From PALSA-555 sp963821325 (GTDB taxonomy: Bacteria; Actinomycetota; Acidimicrobiia; IMCC26256; PALSA-555), in assembly GCA_963821325.1 (NCBI GenBank), contig CAWGDC010000002.1:62001-126000 (forward strand): a stretch of DNA of 64,000 nt, in the 5' to 3' direction. Below are positions 46,250 to 55,892 of this stretch, piece after piece (position 1 is the stretch's first letter; each line of letters begins with the position of its first letter). The position numbers and the translations under genes are program-made. The notes below the pieces were generated by a model. It saw only the letters and a program-made list of their open reading frames with translations. It did no database searches and was not told the DNA's origin.

Positions 46250-47158
46250 ATGAGCCGTGTGTACGTGGCACCGATCTCACTGGGGCTCGGCGACCTCGTC
46301 GTCTCGTTGCCAGCCGTCCAGGCGCTCGTGGCCGAGAACCGAGACGGCGCCCACCCGACGTGGCTGGTCGCTCGATCACCGGCACAAGCCGCCTTGGCCG
46401 AACGCATCGACGGGCTCGCGGGCTCGGTCGACGAGGCCTCGTTCGACCCCGCTCGCTGCGGCGGCCGCTTCATCAACCTGCGTGACCACCCGCTGCAACG
46501 CGACTACTGGTGGGGATCGCCGGAGTTCGACGCGGCCTACGGACCGATCTTGATCAATGACATCCTGAGCCGGATCTGCGTCGACCTCGGCATCGACGCC
46601 GACTTCTCCCGCCCGATTCCCCTGCGTGCGTCTCGACGCTCGGACCTCCGCGACACGGTGCTCCTCGTGACCGAGAGCGACGGCCCGACCAAGCACTGGG
46701 CGGCGGAGCGATGGGCGCCGGTGGCCGCGTGGGCGCGCGAGTCCGGACATGAGGCCCGGGCCGTCGTCCGCACCGCCGCGACCCCGGCACTACGCGATCT
46801 GGGCCTCGCGGAGATCGTGGTACCGACACCTGGCGCGACCGTCGATGTCTTGAGCAGCTGCCGAGCGGTGGTCGGCATCGACACCGGCCTGACGCACATC
46901 GCCGTGCAGCAGGGCACGCCGACCGTGATGCTGTGTCGTGACCGCCCGGTGTACTTCCGCCCGTGGCCCCACGCCCGCGTCGTCGTCGGAGACGCCTGCG
47001 CGGACCTCTGCCTCGAGCGGGAGCGAGACCTGGCGTACAACACGGCCGTGCGTCAGGGAGGATTTCGCCCGCCGGTCCGGACATGTCCGCTGGGCACACC
47101 GTGCCTGGACTCGATCACGCCGCAACGGGTCGTCGCCGCGCTCGAGGAGCTGGCGTGA
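46250..47158 (+). CDS. Glycosyltransferase family 9 (heptosyltransferase-like)
   Basis: The 302-residue protein has the GT9 pattern: GLGDLVVSLPAVQALVAEN near the start, TKHWAAERWAPVAAWARE near residue 143 and CRAVVGIDTGLTHIAVQQGT near 203-222. GT9 enzymes transfer a sugar from a nucleotide sugar in cell-surface glycan synthesis. It lacks a Gram-negative LPS context, as expected in an actinobacterium. It starts 15 bases after queC and its TGA overlaps the next ATG (TGATG), so the four genes form one operon. Confidence 0.82.
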   Translation: MSRVYVAPISLGLGDLVVSLPAVQALVAENRDGAHPTWLVARSPAQAALAERIDGLAGSVDEASFDPARCGGRFINLRDHPLQRDYWWGSPEFDAAYGPILINDILSRICVDLGIDADFSRPIPLRASRRSDLRDTVLLVTESDGPTKHWAAERWAPVAAWARESGHEARAVVRTAATPALRDLGLAEIVVPTPGATVDVLSSCRAVVGIDTGLTHIAVQQGTPTVMLCRDRPVYFRPWPHARVVVGDACADLCLERERDLAYNTAVRQGGFRPPVRTCPLGTPCLDSITPQRVVAALEELA

Positions 47159-48282
47159 TGCCCGAAGCCGGGGAGGCGCGCGGTGTGTCGCGTGGCGGGC
47201 GCGACCCACGCGGCGCGCCCGGCGTCGTGTTCGGCTCCTACCCCGAGAGTCGGGTCGAGAACTCCCAACCCGCCGGGATCGGGCGGGTCGTGGCGCTGGG
47301 ACGGCAGTGCGCCTGGAACAACCTCGGCCGCAACGTCGTCTTCGCGTCGCGGTCGTTCCAGCCCGAGGCGGTCTTCGACCAGACGGGCTACCCCGACGAC
47401 GACGAGCTCTCCCAGTACGACCTCGACGTCCACGCCATCCTCGAGATCCGCGGCGCGGCGGTCGTGGTCGTCCTGAACCATCTCGGGCTGCTCCGCGGGT
47501 TTCGGGCCGCCGATCTCGCCGTGTCGGGGACCGTCGCATCGCTCGAACCGTCGTGGACGTCGCGTTTCGCCGACGACGTCGAACGCACCGTCGCGGTGGG
47601 TGATCGACTCGTCGGGTCGCGTCCCCGCCACGAGGCGGCGGGCGGGGTGATCGTCTCGGGCCCGCTGACCACCGACCCGGGACCCGACGTCGCCGTCGAC
47701 GTCGGCCTCGAGGACTGGGACGTGGTCACCGCATTGGAGGCCGTGTCGACGGCCGGCGGTCCCCGTGTGGCCGTCGGCGCGGTCCGCCGGGTCGGGCTCT
47801 TCCCACTCGGGGGCACGTCACTCGACGCGCCGATCTGGGAGGTGACCGTCGGCTTCCAGCCGGCGACGCTCCTCTGGGACGGCCAGCTGCTGTGGACGGC
47901 GGGCAGCGAGCCGGCCGACGGCGTCGACGACTACGACTGGGAGCAGCTGCAGGGTGGGGGCTTCGCGGGCCTCGACCCACGGGACGGGCGCCGCGTCGTC
48001 GAGGGGCGCTTCGACGACCTCGCCTGGGGCAACGGCGGTGCCGCCGTCGTGATCACGCCCGACCTCGTCTGCGGAATCGAGCGGACCGGCGCGCTGGCGC
48101 TGCACAGCACACGAGACGGAGGCTTCCTCGCCCGCACGACGGCGCTCGCGTCGCACCCGCTCGGGATCGCCCACGCCGCGGCGGTCGACGACCACGTCCT
48201 CTACGGTTTCAACCGCGCCGGCTACGAGCTCTGCGCCGTCCCGACGGCCGCGCTGAACCAGCTCGCGCGCGAGCACGTGTAA
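47158..48282 (+). CDS. Unrecognised protein with propeller-like composition
   Basis: The 374-residue protein starts inside the GT9 stop. It is rich in short strands and turns, with repeated elements such as GIGRVVALGRQCAWNNLGRN, VGFQPATLLWDGQLLWTAGS, GGGFAGLDPRDGRRVVEGRF and LALHSTRDGGFLARTT. This suggests a beta-propeller or similar all-beta fold. No signal peptide is seen. The operon position ties it to queC/queD and GT9, which hints at a shared but unknown product. No homologous family can be named with confidence. Confidence 0.65.
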   Translation: MPEAGEARGVSRGGRDPRGAPGVVFGSYPESRVENSQPAGIGRVVALGRQCAWNNLGRNVVFASRSFQPEAVFDQTGYPDDDELSQYDLDVHAILEIRGAAVVVVLNHLGLLRGFRAADLAVSGTVASLEPSWTSRFADDVERTVAVGDRLVGSRPRHEAAGGVIVSGPLTTDPGPDVAVDVGLEDWDVVTALEAVSTAGGPRVAVGAVRRVGLFPLGGTSLDAPIWEVTVGFQPATLLWDGQLLWTAGSEPADGVDDYDWEQLQGGGFAGLDPRDGRRVVEGRFDDLAWGNGGAAVVITPDLVCGIERTGALALHSTRDGGFLARTTALASHPLGIAHAAAVDDHVLYGFNRAGYELCAVPTAALNQLAREHV

Positions 48283-48297
48283 CGCCCCATCGCGGCG

Positions 48298-48879
48298 CTA
48301 CGGCCGGTACAGCTTGAGGCTCTGGTGGGGCAGGAAGCGTCGGGTCCCGGCCCGGATGTCACTGAGGAGCGCGTCGAGCGCCTCCTCGAGCACGGCCAGC
48401 TGTGTCTCGAGGACCGGCAGGCGCACCCGGAGCCCGGCGTCGTGACCCCGGGCCGCCGCGGCCGCGGTGTGATGGATACGGATGACGAGGACCGACAGGC
48501 GGTCGAAGGCCATGCCCGGGCTCTCGGTGGACGGTGGCGCAGCGGGTCGTTGGGTGACGGCCACGTCGATCGCCGCGTCGATCGCCTCGACCAGCTCGTG
48601 CCGGCGGGCGTTGAGCCGGTCGATCGCGCGCTTCGCCGCGGCGATCGCCGAATCATCACCGTCGGCGCGGCGGACGCGGTCCTCCCAGCTCCACTGCTCG
48701 AGGTTCGTCTGATGGAGATCGTGCAGGATTCCCAGCAGCCCGTCCGGTCGGCGCGGGTCGGCGTCGACCATCGACGCGCGGAACTCGGCGACAACCGCCG
48801 TGACCGGTGGGAGCTCACCGCCGCGGGCGGAAGCCGGTGTCGGCCGGGGGCCGGCGCCACCCTCGGTTCCGGCGCTCAC
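48298..48879 (-). CDS. DUF4254 domain protein
   Basis: The 193-residue protein starts at GTG 48879, which overlaps the stop of the FNR-like gene (GTGA). The core reads LLGILHDLHQTNLEQWSWED, then IAAAKRAIDRLNARRHELVE, which is the DUF4254 signature (HxxNxxxWxxED...Kr.ID.lN..R...iE). The function is unknown. DUF4254 genes occur beside glycosyltransferases in other phyla, and here it faces the GT9-queC operon 15 bases away, end to end. Confidence 0.82.
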   Translation of the reverse strand: MSAGTEGGAGPRPTPASARGGELPPVTAVVAEFRASMVDADPRRPDGLLGILHDLHQTNLEQWSWEDRVRRADGDDSAIAAAKRAIDRLNARRHELVEAIDAAIDVAVTQRPAAPPSTESPGMAFDRLSVLVIRIHHTAAAAARGHDAGLRVRLPVLETQLAVLEEALDALLSDIRAGTRRFLPHQSLKLYRP

Positions 48880-49799
48880 GAGCGCCCCTGCAGGTAGCGC
48901 AGCACCGACCGGGCGGCGAGCGAGCCCTGACCGAGCGCCGCCGCGACGCGGGGGTACGCGTCGGCGACGATGTCGCCGGCCGCGAAGACGCCGGCGTGCG
49001 AGGTGTGCAGGTCGCCGTCGACCACGATCGCCCCGGCGCCGTCCAGCTCGAGCTGTCCGGCGAGGAAGTCGGTGTTCGGGGTCCGCCCGATCTTCACCAC
49101 GAGGCGTGTCACGGCCAGGGTCCGCCGTTCGCCGGTCTCGCGCTGGACGAGCTCCAGCGCTTCGAGCCGGTCCGGTCCCCGTGCGGTGTCCAGTTCCCAT
49201 CCGGGCAGGTCGTCGATCCGCGACTCGGCGCGGAGCTGCGCCAGGACGTCGTCTCGGGCGTGCAGCGCGGGCGAACGGTGGATGAGCGTCACCGTCGCCC
49301 CGTCGGCCGCGAGGGCGAGCGCGTCGAGCGCGGCGCTGTCACCCCCGCCGATCACGGCCGCCACCGAGCCGGTGAAGTGCTCCGGGTCGGTCTCGAGCTG
49401 GTAGGTGATGTCGCCCCCGAAGGCGCCATCCGGGGCCGCGGCCAGGTACTGCTCCCGGGTGCCCGTCGCCACGACGAGTGATCGGAACGGCAGACGATCG
49501 CCACCGGTCTCGATCGATCCGCGGTCGAGGTCGACGGACGTGACTGGGGCTGCGAGTCGCACTCGATCACCGAGGATGCCGGCCGCCTCCTGCAACGAGC
49601 GCTGCAGGTCCGCGCCGCTCGCGAACCGCGCCGCCGCCAGGTTGCGCACCGAATGCAGCACCTCGGGAAGCTGACCGCCGAGGACCGGGGCGGATTCCAC
49701 GAGCAGGGTGTCGAGCTGGATGTCGAAGCACTCCAGCGCGCAGCCGACGCCCGCCACGCCGCCTCCGATCACGATGACGTCGGACACACGATCGGCCAT
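48876..49799 (-). CDS. Thioredoxin-reductase-like FAD/NAD(P) oxidoreductase lacking the CxxC centre
   Basis: The 307-residue protein starts at ATG 49799 (MADRVSDVIVIGGGVAGVGC). FAD motifs are IVIGGGVAGVG and GVFAAGDIVADAYPRVAAAL; the NAD(P) motif is VAAVIGGGDSAALDA near residue 150. The CxxC redox pair of TrxB is absent (the region reads AVIGGGDSAALD without cysteines), so it belongs to the ferredoxin-NADP reductase-type branch or a related oxidoreductase. It is translationally coupled to DUF4254. Confidence 0.85.
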   Translation of the reverse strand: MADRVSDVIVIGGGVAGVGCALECFDIQLDTLLVESAPVLGGQLPEVLHSVRNLAAARFASGADLQRSLQEAAGILGDRVRLAAPVTSVDLDRGSIETGGDRLPFRSLVVATGTREQYLAAAPDGAFGGDITYQLETDPEHFTGSVAAVIGGGDSAALDALALAADGATVTLIHRSPALHARDDVLAQLRAESRIDDLPGWELDTARGPDRLEALELVQRETGERRTLAVTRLVVKIGRTPNTDFLAGQLELDGAGAIVVDGDLHTSHAGVFAAGDIVADAYPRVAAALGQGSLAARSVLRYLQGRS

Positions 49800-50251
49800 C
49801 ACTCGACCCAGCCTCCAACCCGACCCGAGCCGGACGCAACCGGGCGGGCTCGGCCCCCGTCTTCGAGCCGCGGTCTCGGTGTCCGCCAGGGGACCCGGGC
49901 GGCGGCGACCTGCAACGGTGCGCCCCGCCCCGTCCGCCCTGGCGCGGCCCCTCGTGGGGCGAGGCGACTCGCGATTCAAGGAATCGCGAGTCCGAGAACG
50001 GGAGGTAATTCGTGAACTCGGGGACCGCAGGCTCGGCCTCGGCTACGCCGCGAGTCGGGCTGACGAGACGTGCAGCGTTCTGGTCGACCAACGGTCTCAC
50101 CGACGGCGAAATCGGACAACGGCCAGGCCGTTGTCCAGAGCGACGTGCGCCGGAAGGTCGACCTGGAGGACCCGAGGTGGCAATTCCACGTGGGGCGACG
50201 ACCGGCAGAGGTCGTCCGGACGGACAGGAGCTCGCGACGGCAACCACCACC
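49800..50251. other. 452-base intergenic region upstream of FNR and RsbW-like genes
   Basis: The region carries the best GACTCGCG hairpin (49966) and short frames of low quality. The RsbW-like frame could extend upstream to 50012, but this part is Arg/Pro-rich and lacks a site. No other gene is supported. Confidence 0.45.
49966..49992. repeat. GACTCGCG hairpin, perfect copy
   Basis: GACTCGCGATTC, loop aag, GAATCGCGAGTC: a perfect 12-bp stem with a 3-base loop. Unlike the copy at 31640 it lies upstream of both flanking genes, so it is not a terminator for either. Confidence 0.65.
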
Positions 50252-50674
50252 GTGGTGCCGAGGCTTGAGCGTCGCCAATACCTCCCAACTCCCTTCGCTC
50301 CGCGTGATGCACGACGCTTCGTCGATCACGTACTGGATGGTTGGGGATGCGATCGGGTCCGTGCCAGCGCCATCCTCCTGACGTCGGAGCTGGTGGCTGA
50401 CGCGCTCCGCCAAGCACCGACCTCGATCACCCTCCACGTTGATCTGCATGGTGACACGTTGCGCGTCGAGGTGAGCGACGATCCCGGTCTCGTCGCAGAG
50501 GAGTCGGCAGGGCGGTTCGAGCGTCAAGCCGCCCGCCAACTCATGGACACGCTGGCGAGCAGCTGGGGATCGGACGTTGACCGCGACCGCACCAGGACCT
50601 GGTTCTCGCTGTGCACGGCTGACGCCGACCACGACGCCATGTCGGCCGCGTTCACCGATCCAAGAGTCGCCTGA
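50252..50674 (+). CDS. RsbW-like ATPase domain protein with degenerate ATP site
   Basis: The 140-residue protein from GTG 50252 has the layout of the anti-sigma-factor/histidine-kinase-like ATPase family: LTSELVADALRQA near residue 47 (N box), LRVEVSDDPGLV near 70 (G1 box) and WFSL near the end. The Mg-binding Asn of the usual ELVTNAxxHA is replaced by Asp and the His by Gln, and the G2 glycine loop is broken (SAGRFERQAARQL). It may bind a partner without ATP turnover. The sigma factor is unknown. Confidence 0.68.
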   Translation: MVPRLERRQYLPTPFAPRDARRFVDHVLDGWGCDRVRASAILLTSELVADALRQAPTSITLHVDLHGDTLRVEVSDDPGLVAEESAGRFERQAARQLMDTLASSWGSDVDRDRTRTWFSLCTADADHDAMSAAFTDPRVA

Positions 50675-50703
50675 CCAGCGTTCAGCGCCAGCTCGTGAGC
50701 GGC

Positions 50704-50730
50704 GACTCGCCGTCTCGAGGATCGCGAGCA
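50704..50730. repeat. GACTCGCG hairpin, degenerate copy
   Basis: GACTCGCCGTC and GATCGCGAGCA flank tcgag; the inner seven positions pair apart from one C-C mismatch and one wobble. It lies between the RsbW-like and GH63-like genes. Confidence 0.4.
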
Positions 50731-50785
50731 GCCCTCCGACAGGACTGCTCGGCTCGTGCCCGGGCACTGCCGATAGCCTCCCGCG

Positions 50786-52117
50786 GTGTCATCGCCCCGA
50801 GCGAACCTCGCGAGAACGGCTGCGCAGGTTCTCGAACGCAACCGCCGCGACGGGTGGACCTGCCCCTCGGCGGACCTGTATCCGCACCAGTGGCTCTGGG
50901 ATTCCTGCTTCATCGCCATCGGGCTGGCGCGCATCGATCCTCGGCGCGCCACGGCCGAGCTCCGGTCGATCTTCCGGGCTCAATGGTCGAACGGGATGCT
51001 CCCGCACATGATCTTCTCGCCGCGGGTGGCCGACACCGGCAGCAGGCGGCTCTGGCACTCGAAGGCACATCCGTCCGCACCCCAGGACGTCGACACGTCC
51101 TGCATCACCCAGCCGCCCCTGCCGGCGATCGCGGCGTGGCGCGTCTCCGAGGCCCTCCCTCCGGGAGAGCGCCGGGAGCTCCTCGAGGACCTGCTTCCCC
51201 GGTTGGTCGCCTACCACGACTGGCTGTACCACGCGCGCGACCCATCCGAGAGCGGGCTCATCACCCTCATCCATCCCTGGGAATGCGGCCTCGACACGAC
51301 ACCGCCGTGGATGCTCGAGTTGGCACGAATGCATGCCCCACGGTGGGTGCGCCTGGTGCTCCACCTCCGGCTGACCCGTCTGGTCCACTTTGTCCGCCGG
51401 GACACGAGGTACGTCCCCGCCTGTGAGCGGCCGAGCGACGACGATGGCCTCCGGATGCTGGCGCTGGTACGCCACGCGAGGCGGCACGGATTCGAACTTC
51501 GCCGCATCCCACCCGGCGACGCACCGCTCATCCAGGACCTGGCCTTCAACTCGCTGCTCGTGGCGGCCAACCGGGCGCTGTCCCAGATCGCAACATCGAT
51601 CGGCCAGCCGCTCGATCAGCGACTCGTGGCCCGCATGGACGCCACCGCGATCGCGATCGAACAACTCTGGGACGCCGAGGCCGGTCAGTACTACTCCCGT
51701 CAGGCTGAGCGCGGAGAGCTGATTCCCGTCTCGACCGTGGCCACGTTCCTGCCACTACTCGCCGCCGTCACGTCGGAGCACCGCATCGAGCAGCTGATCG
51801 ATCTGCTGGTCAGCGGGGTCGACTTCTGGCCCGGGTTCCCCGTCCCGAGCGTCCCGGTCACGGCACCGGAGTTCGAGGCCAACCGCTACTGGAAGGGTCC
51901 AACCTGGATCAACGTGAACTGGCTGATCATCGAGGCGCTCGAGGGCGCCGGTCGGACACCGTTGGCAGCGAGGCTCCGTCAACAGACGCTCGACCTCGTC
52001 GAGGGTGGCGGTTGTGCGGAGTACTTCTCGCCGTTGACCGGTGAAGGCCTCGGTGCGCCCGAGTTCTCCTGGACGGCCGCGCTGGCCCTCGACCTCCTCG
52101 CCGCCACCGCACCATGA
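50786..52117 (+). CDS. GH63-like / glucosylglycerate-hydrolase-like enzyme
   Basis: The 443-residue protein has the (alpha/alpha)6 pattern of GH63-type hydrolases: LYPHQWLWDSCFIAIGLARI near residue 31, SNGMLPHMIF, IQDLAFNSLLVAANRAL and NRYWKGPTWINVNWLIIEAL near 372. It resembles mannosylglycerate/glucosylglycerate hydrolases, which act on compatible solutes in the cytoplasm. No signal peptide is present. The exact sugar is unknown. Confidence 0.82.
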   Translation: MSSPRANLARTAAQVLERNRRDGWTCPSADLYPHQWLWDSCFIAIGLARIDPRRATAELRSIFRAQWSNGMLPHMIFSPRVADTGSRRLWHSKAHPSAPQDVDTSCITQPPLPAIAAWRVSEALPPGERRELLEDLLPRLVAYHDWLYHARDPSESGLITLIHPWECGLDTTPPWMLELARMHAPRWVRLVLHLRLTRLVHFVRRDTRYVPACERPSDDDGLRMLALVRHARRHGFELRRIPPGDAPLIQDLAFNSLLVAANRALSQIATSIGQPLDQRLVARMDATAIAIEQLWDAEAGQYYSRQAERGELIPVSTVATFLPLLAAVTSEHRIEQLIDLLVSGVDFWPGFPVPSVPVTAPEFEANRYWKGPTWINVNWLIIEALEGAGRTPLAARLRQQTLDLVEGGGCAEYFSPLTGEGLGAPEFSWTAALALDLLAATAP

Positions 52118-52292
52118 ACCTCGACGACAACACTGGTCTGCGAGTACGCCGTGGCGAATCACCGACGTCGGGACCAGGTGACGCGCCTCGTCACGATGCG
52201 ACCACTGAGGTGATGGGCCGTTCTCATCCGTGATTGCGACGCAGTGAGGGTGATCGGAACGCGCCGCTCCCTCCCAGCTCTATGCTTGTGGC

Positions 52293-53105
52293 GTGCCGAT
52301 GTTCATGGACCGCCACCTGTCCATTGACCTCTCGCCTGAGGAGTTGGCGGCGGCGCACACGCTCGACCTTGAGGCGCAGGACAAGTACGCCGTCCGCTAT
52401 CACACCTACTGGTTCGACCCTGATCGGCAGTCCGTGTTCTGCCTCGCCGAGGGACCCAGCAAGGACGCGATCGAAGCAGTGCACCGAGAGTCGCATGGCG
52501 TCGTCGCCGACACCATCGTGGAGGTCGACCCCAATGTGCCGCTGAACGCGATGTTCGGGGCGATGCCGGCCCATCCTCCGGGTGAGGCGTATACGGCGCC
52601 GGCGATGCGGGCCATCGTGTTCACCGATGTGTGCGGGTCGGTGGCTCAGACCCAAGAGCTCGGTGACGAGGGTCACGTCGCCCTGTTGCACGACCATGAC
52701 ACGCTCGTCCGGCGGGAGCTCGCGCTCCATGACGGACGGGAGGTCAAGCACACTGGCGATGGCATCATGGCTTCCTTCACCTCCGTGAGCTCCGCCGTCG
52801 CGTTCGCCATCGCGGTGCAATCTGCCCTTCATCGGCGCAACGAGCAGGCGGCGACGCAACTCCACGTGAGCATCGGCATCAGCGCCGGCGAGCCCGTGAC
52901 CGACGACAGCGACGACCTGTTCGGTGCCGCGGTCCAGCTGGCCGCACGCCTGTGTGACGCGGCTCACGCGGGCGACATCTCGGTCTCGATCGCGGTCCGC
53001 GAGCTCTGCATGGGGAAGCGGTTTCGATTTGAGGATCGGGGCACGATCCCGCTCAGAGGGTTGCCCGAGCCGACCCAGACCTACGCGGTCATCTGGCGGG
53101 GTTGA
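52293..53105 (+). CDS. DUF4242 domain fused to class III nucleotidyl cyclase
   Basis: The 270-residue protein starts at GTG 52293. Residues 1-80 are DUF4242 (YAVRYHTYWFDPDRQSVFCL, HRESHGVVADTIVEV), a small dimeric fold described as nickel-binding in one actinobacterial member. Residues 105-270 are a class III adenylate/guanylate cyclase: metal Asp112 in VFTDVCGS, Asp156 in VKHTGDGIMASF, Arg219 in AAVQLAARLCD. The transition-state Asn of the usual VNxAAR is Gln215. The enzyme should make a cyclic nucleotide from ATP or GTP (or a pyrimidine nucleotide). A metal-responsive input is an inference. Confidence 0.87.
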   Translation: MPMFMDRHLSIDLSPEELAAAHTLDLEAQDKYAVRYHTYWFDPDRQSVFCLAEGPSKDAIEAVHRESHGVVADTIVEVDPNVPLNAMFGAMPAHPPGEAYTAPAMRAIVFTDVCGSVAQTQELGDEGHVALLHDHDTLVRRELALHDGREVKHTGDGIMASFTSVSSAVAFAIAVQSALHRRNEQAATQLHVSIGISAGEPVTDDSDDLFGAAVQLAARLCDAAHAGDISVSIAVRELCMGKRFRFEDRGTIPLRGLPEPTQTYAVIWRG

Positions 53106-53129
53106 CCAGCCACCAATTCCAGCGCATGC

Positions 53130-53156
53130 GACTCGCGGTCTCGGAGATCGCGAGTC
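53130..53156. repeat. GACTCGCG hairpin, near-perfect copy
   Basis: GACTCGCGGTCT, loop cgg, AGATCGCGAGTC; all pair with one G-T wobble. It fills most of the gap between the cyclase gene (ends 53105) and the convergent glycosidase gene (stop at 53155), and its right arm overlaps that stop codon by two bases. Confidence 0.65.
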
Positions 53157-55892
53157 ACACGCCGAGCCGCTCCATGGAGACAAGGAGCGCTCGCCCGGAT
53201 GCGCTCACGTCTGCCAGCTGATCGCCCAATCGCCGACGTGTCCGGCCCGGGTCGGCAGGTTGAAGCTCCGCGAGCCCTCCGACGATCGTGAGGTGGGTCG
53301 GCGAACCGCCGACCCAGGCGACGGGATGGCGCGCCTGCGAAGGGACCGCCACCTGCATGTGGAGGGTTCCGCCACGCAGGGGGCGCACGTAGCCTCGGAT
53401 CAGCCCTGACTGGCGGGCCAACCCGACGTCGGGGAACCGCAACGAGAAGTCCGCGAACGGAAACTGGGGCTCGATGCGGTAGCCGGTCTCGGTCGGTGTG
53501 ATGCCCGCCAGGTTGATCGCACCCATCACCATCCAGGTCGGCTGCTCGGTGACCTGACCCTCATAGGTCGTGAGGTCGAGGGCCCCGCCACACCGCGATG
53601 GGTCGCTGGAATAGAAGGAGGAGCAGGTGTCGTCGACCGACGTGATCCCGTCCCAGTGATCGGGGAAGACCGCCGCGTGATTTGCCATCGTCGTCCGTTC
53701 GTACTCGTCGAAGGCGAGTTGACGCGCCTGCGGCATCGAATCGCCCAGGCTGGCGTAGGCCCACGTCAGCCAGCCGTCGGGATCGAACCAGGTCCCCCCC
53801 GGCCAGACCGCGTTGTTGTCGCCGATCCCGACCTCGGGCGTCGTGACCTCGGTGACCGCTGGGTCGTTTCGGGCGGGACTGAGCGACGTGCCGATGCGAT
53901 CGGGACCCTTGATGACCGCCGGCGCTCCGACCCCATCGAGGAACCGGCGGATGTTCGCGACGAGCGTGGCGCTCTGGGTGGGACTCGGCGCACCGGCCAG
54001 GACCGCCCACGGCTGGGGTTCCAGCCAGATCGCGCCCTGACCCAGCTGGTTCGCCCCTGCGTAGCCTCGCGAATACCACCCGAGCCCCGTCCACTGGCCC
54101 CGCAGGGTCGTGAGGAGGTTCGCCGCGGCGGCCCGCAGCTGTGCCGCGAAGGTGTGGTCACCCCGTAGGTCGGCGAGCGCGGCGAGCTGGGGGTACATGT
54201 AGGCGCACTGGGCGACGACGAGGGTCGACTCGGTCATCCCCATGTACATCGGCGAGAAGTCCGACCAGTCGCCGGTGGAGAGCGCGAGGAACTCGCCGTG
54301 GGGGCCGAGCAGGGACTGCTGATGGGCGAAGGCCAGCTTGAGGTGCTGCCACAAGGTCGCGCTCTGCTGTGACCCGTAGAAGCGGACGTCACGATCGAAG
54401 AACCCCGCGTCACGCGTGGCGAGCCCGTACTGGCTCGCGGCGAGCAGCAGCCAGAAATCGAGATCGTCCGAGGTCCCCAGGTTCAACGCGGTGCAGAGGC
54501 CCGTCGAACCGTACGGAAGCTGATTGCCCACCTCGGGTTGGAACTGAGCCGAGTACACGAGGGTCTCGCGGGCGAGCTCCCGGTCGAGGTACGTCGTCGG
54601 GAGCAGGTAGTGCAGCCAGCTACGGGTTCCGAGGTTCAGCCCGAGGTCGTACTGGTAGTAGCCGCCCTGCGTGATCGTGTGCTCTCCACAGTCCTCGTCG
54701 TAGACCGACGCCGAACGCAGGAGGTACGCGTCCCACATGAGCTCGCGACCGAGCCACGGTGCGCTACTCCCCAGCGAGGCCTTCGGCAGCGCCGAGAGCC
54801 AGGCGCGCTCGCTGGTCCCGAACGGGTTCGCCGCGTGGCGGTACTTCGCCACCAGGGCGGGGATCTGCGCCGGATGTGCGTAGCCGTACACGTAGCGCAG
54901 GGTCCTCGACTGGCCAGGGGCGAGCACCGTCCGCGTCTGGAGGGCGAACAGGGTGGTCCCCTCCACGCCGTTCGGCACGGCCCCCGCCCGGCTGTCGTGC
55001 AGGTGGTCCGCCACGACCGCCCCGGGGCGGGCCCGCGTCCCCGAGCCGAAGAACCCGCTCTGGGTGGTGTCGTACGAGCTCGTCGGCCCTCCCACTTGCG
55101 CGGCGAAGATCCCGAGCGGATCGGTGTCGCCAGCGCCCGCCAGCTGGGCGACGGAGAGCGTCTGGGCCGCGGCCTCCCAGGTCGGCGCGGCCAACCCCCG
55201 GTACTGCCCACCCACCTGCACATAGGGGTTGACGTCCCAGTACTCGAACCACGAGACGTGCTCGCTGCGCTTCGTCGTGTTGGCGATCGTGACGTCGTGG
55301 ACGAGGACGGGATCGTTGCCGAACGGGGCGTAGACCACGTCGCTGACGTTCGTCCCCGACGTCCGCGTCTCACGGCCGAAGTAGCCGACACCAAATCGTC
55401 GGGTCGTCGCTGCCCCGGCCGGCCGGTCGTCGTACAGCGTGCTGATGGCGTCGCCATTCACGTTGAGATAGCCATAGCCGCCGCTGTAGTGGCCCCGCGC
55501 GGGTCGTAGCGGTTCATCCACTGGGCGGTGCGATCTTGACTCCACAGCTGCACGTAGCCGTGGTTGTAGGCGTTGGCGACGACACGGTCGTTGCCTACCT
55601 GGGACCAAGCGTCGGTGCTCCCGGCCAGCTCCGTTTGGCGAGCACGCGGGTCGGTCTCCTGGTCCATGGTGTAGCGGTATGCAGGAAGGCCGAAGTGGTC
55701 GACCTCCCAGGTGCCGAAGATGCCGCTGCCGTAGGTCGACGCGATGTTCGGTGAGGACGATGAGGCCGAAAGCGGCGGCGGAGCGTCCGACGCCGGTGCG
55801 GGTGGCCCGCAGAACGCGACCACGAGGGCGAGCGCCGTCGTGAGAGCCCCGAGCGTGAGCATCGGGTGCCTCGATGCCAGCGGGGCTGACAC
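53155..55892 (-). CDS. Secreted GH94-like / six-hairpin glycoside phosphorylase-type enzyme (frame broken once)
   Basis: GTG 55892 opens a signal peptide (HPMLTLGALTTALALVVAFC, ending near PPAPAS). The N-terminal domain reads YGSGIFGTWEVDHFGLPAYR; near 55494 the frame must change (a run of four G) to continue HYSGGYGYLNVNGDAISTLY. The rest has FEYWDVNPYVQVGGQYRGLA, SDDLDFWLLLAASQYG, DGWLTWAYASLGDS and NNAVWPGGTWFDPDGW-type segments, with a beta-sandwich tail. The layout resembles GH94/GT36-type cellobiose-phosphorylase-like proteins, but secretion suggests hydrolysis. Total length is about 912 residues. The substrate is unknown. Confidence 0.75.

Noticed and set aside
49966..49992. Perfect 12-bp hairpin as an intrinsic terminator
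   Set aside because: It lies upstream of both flanking genes and has no T-run; membership of the repeat family explains it better.
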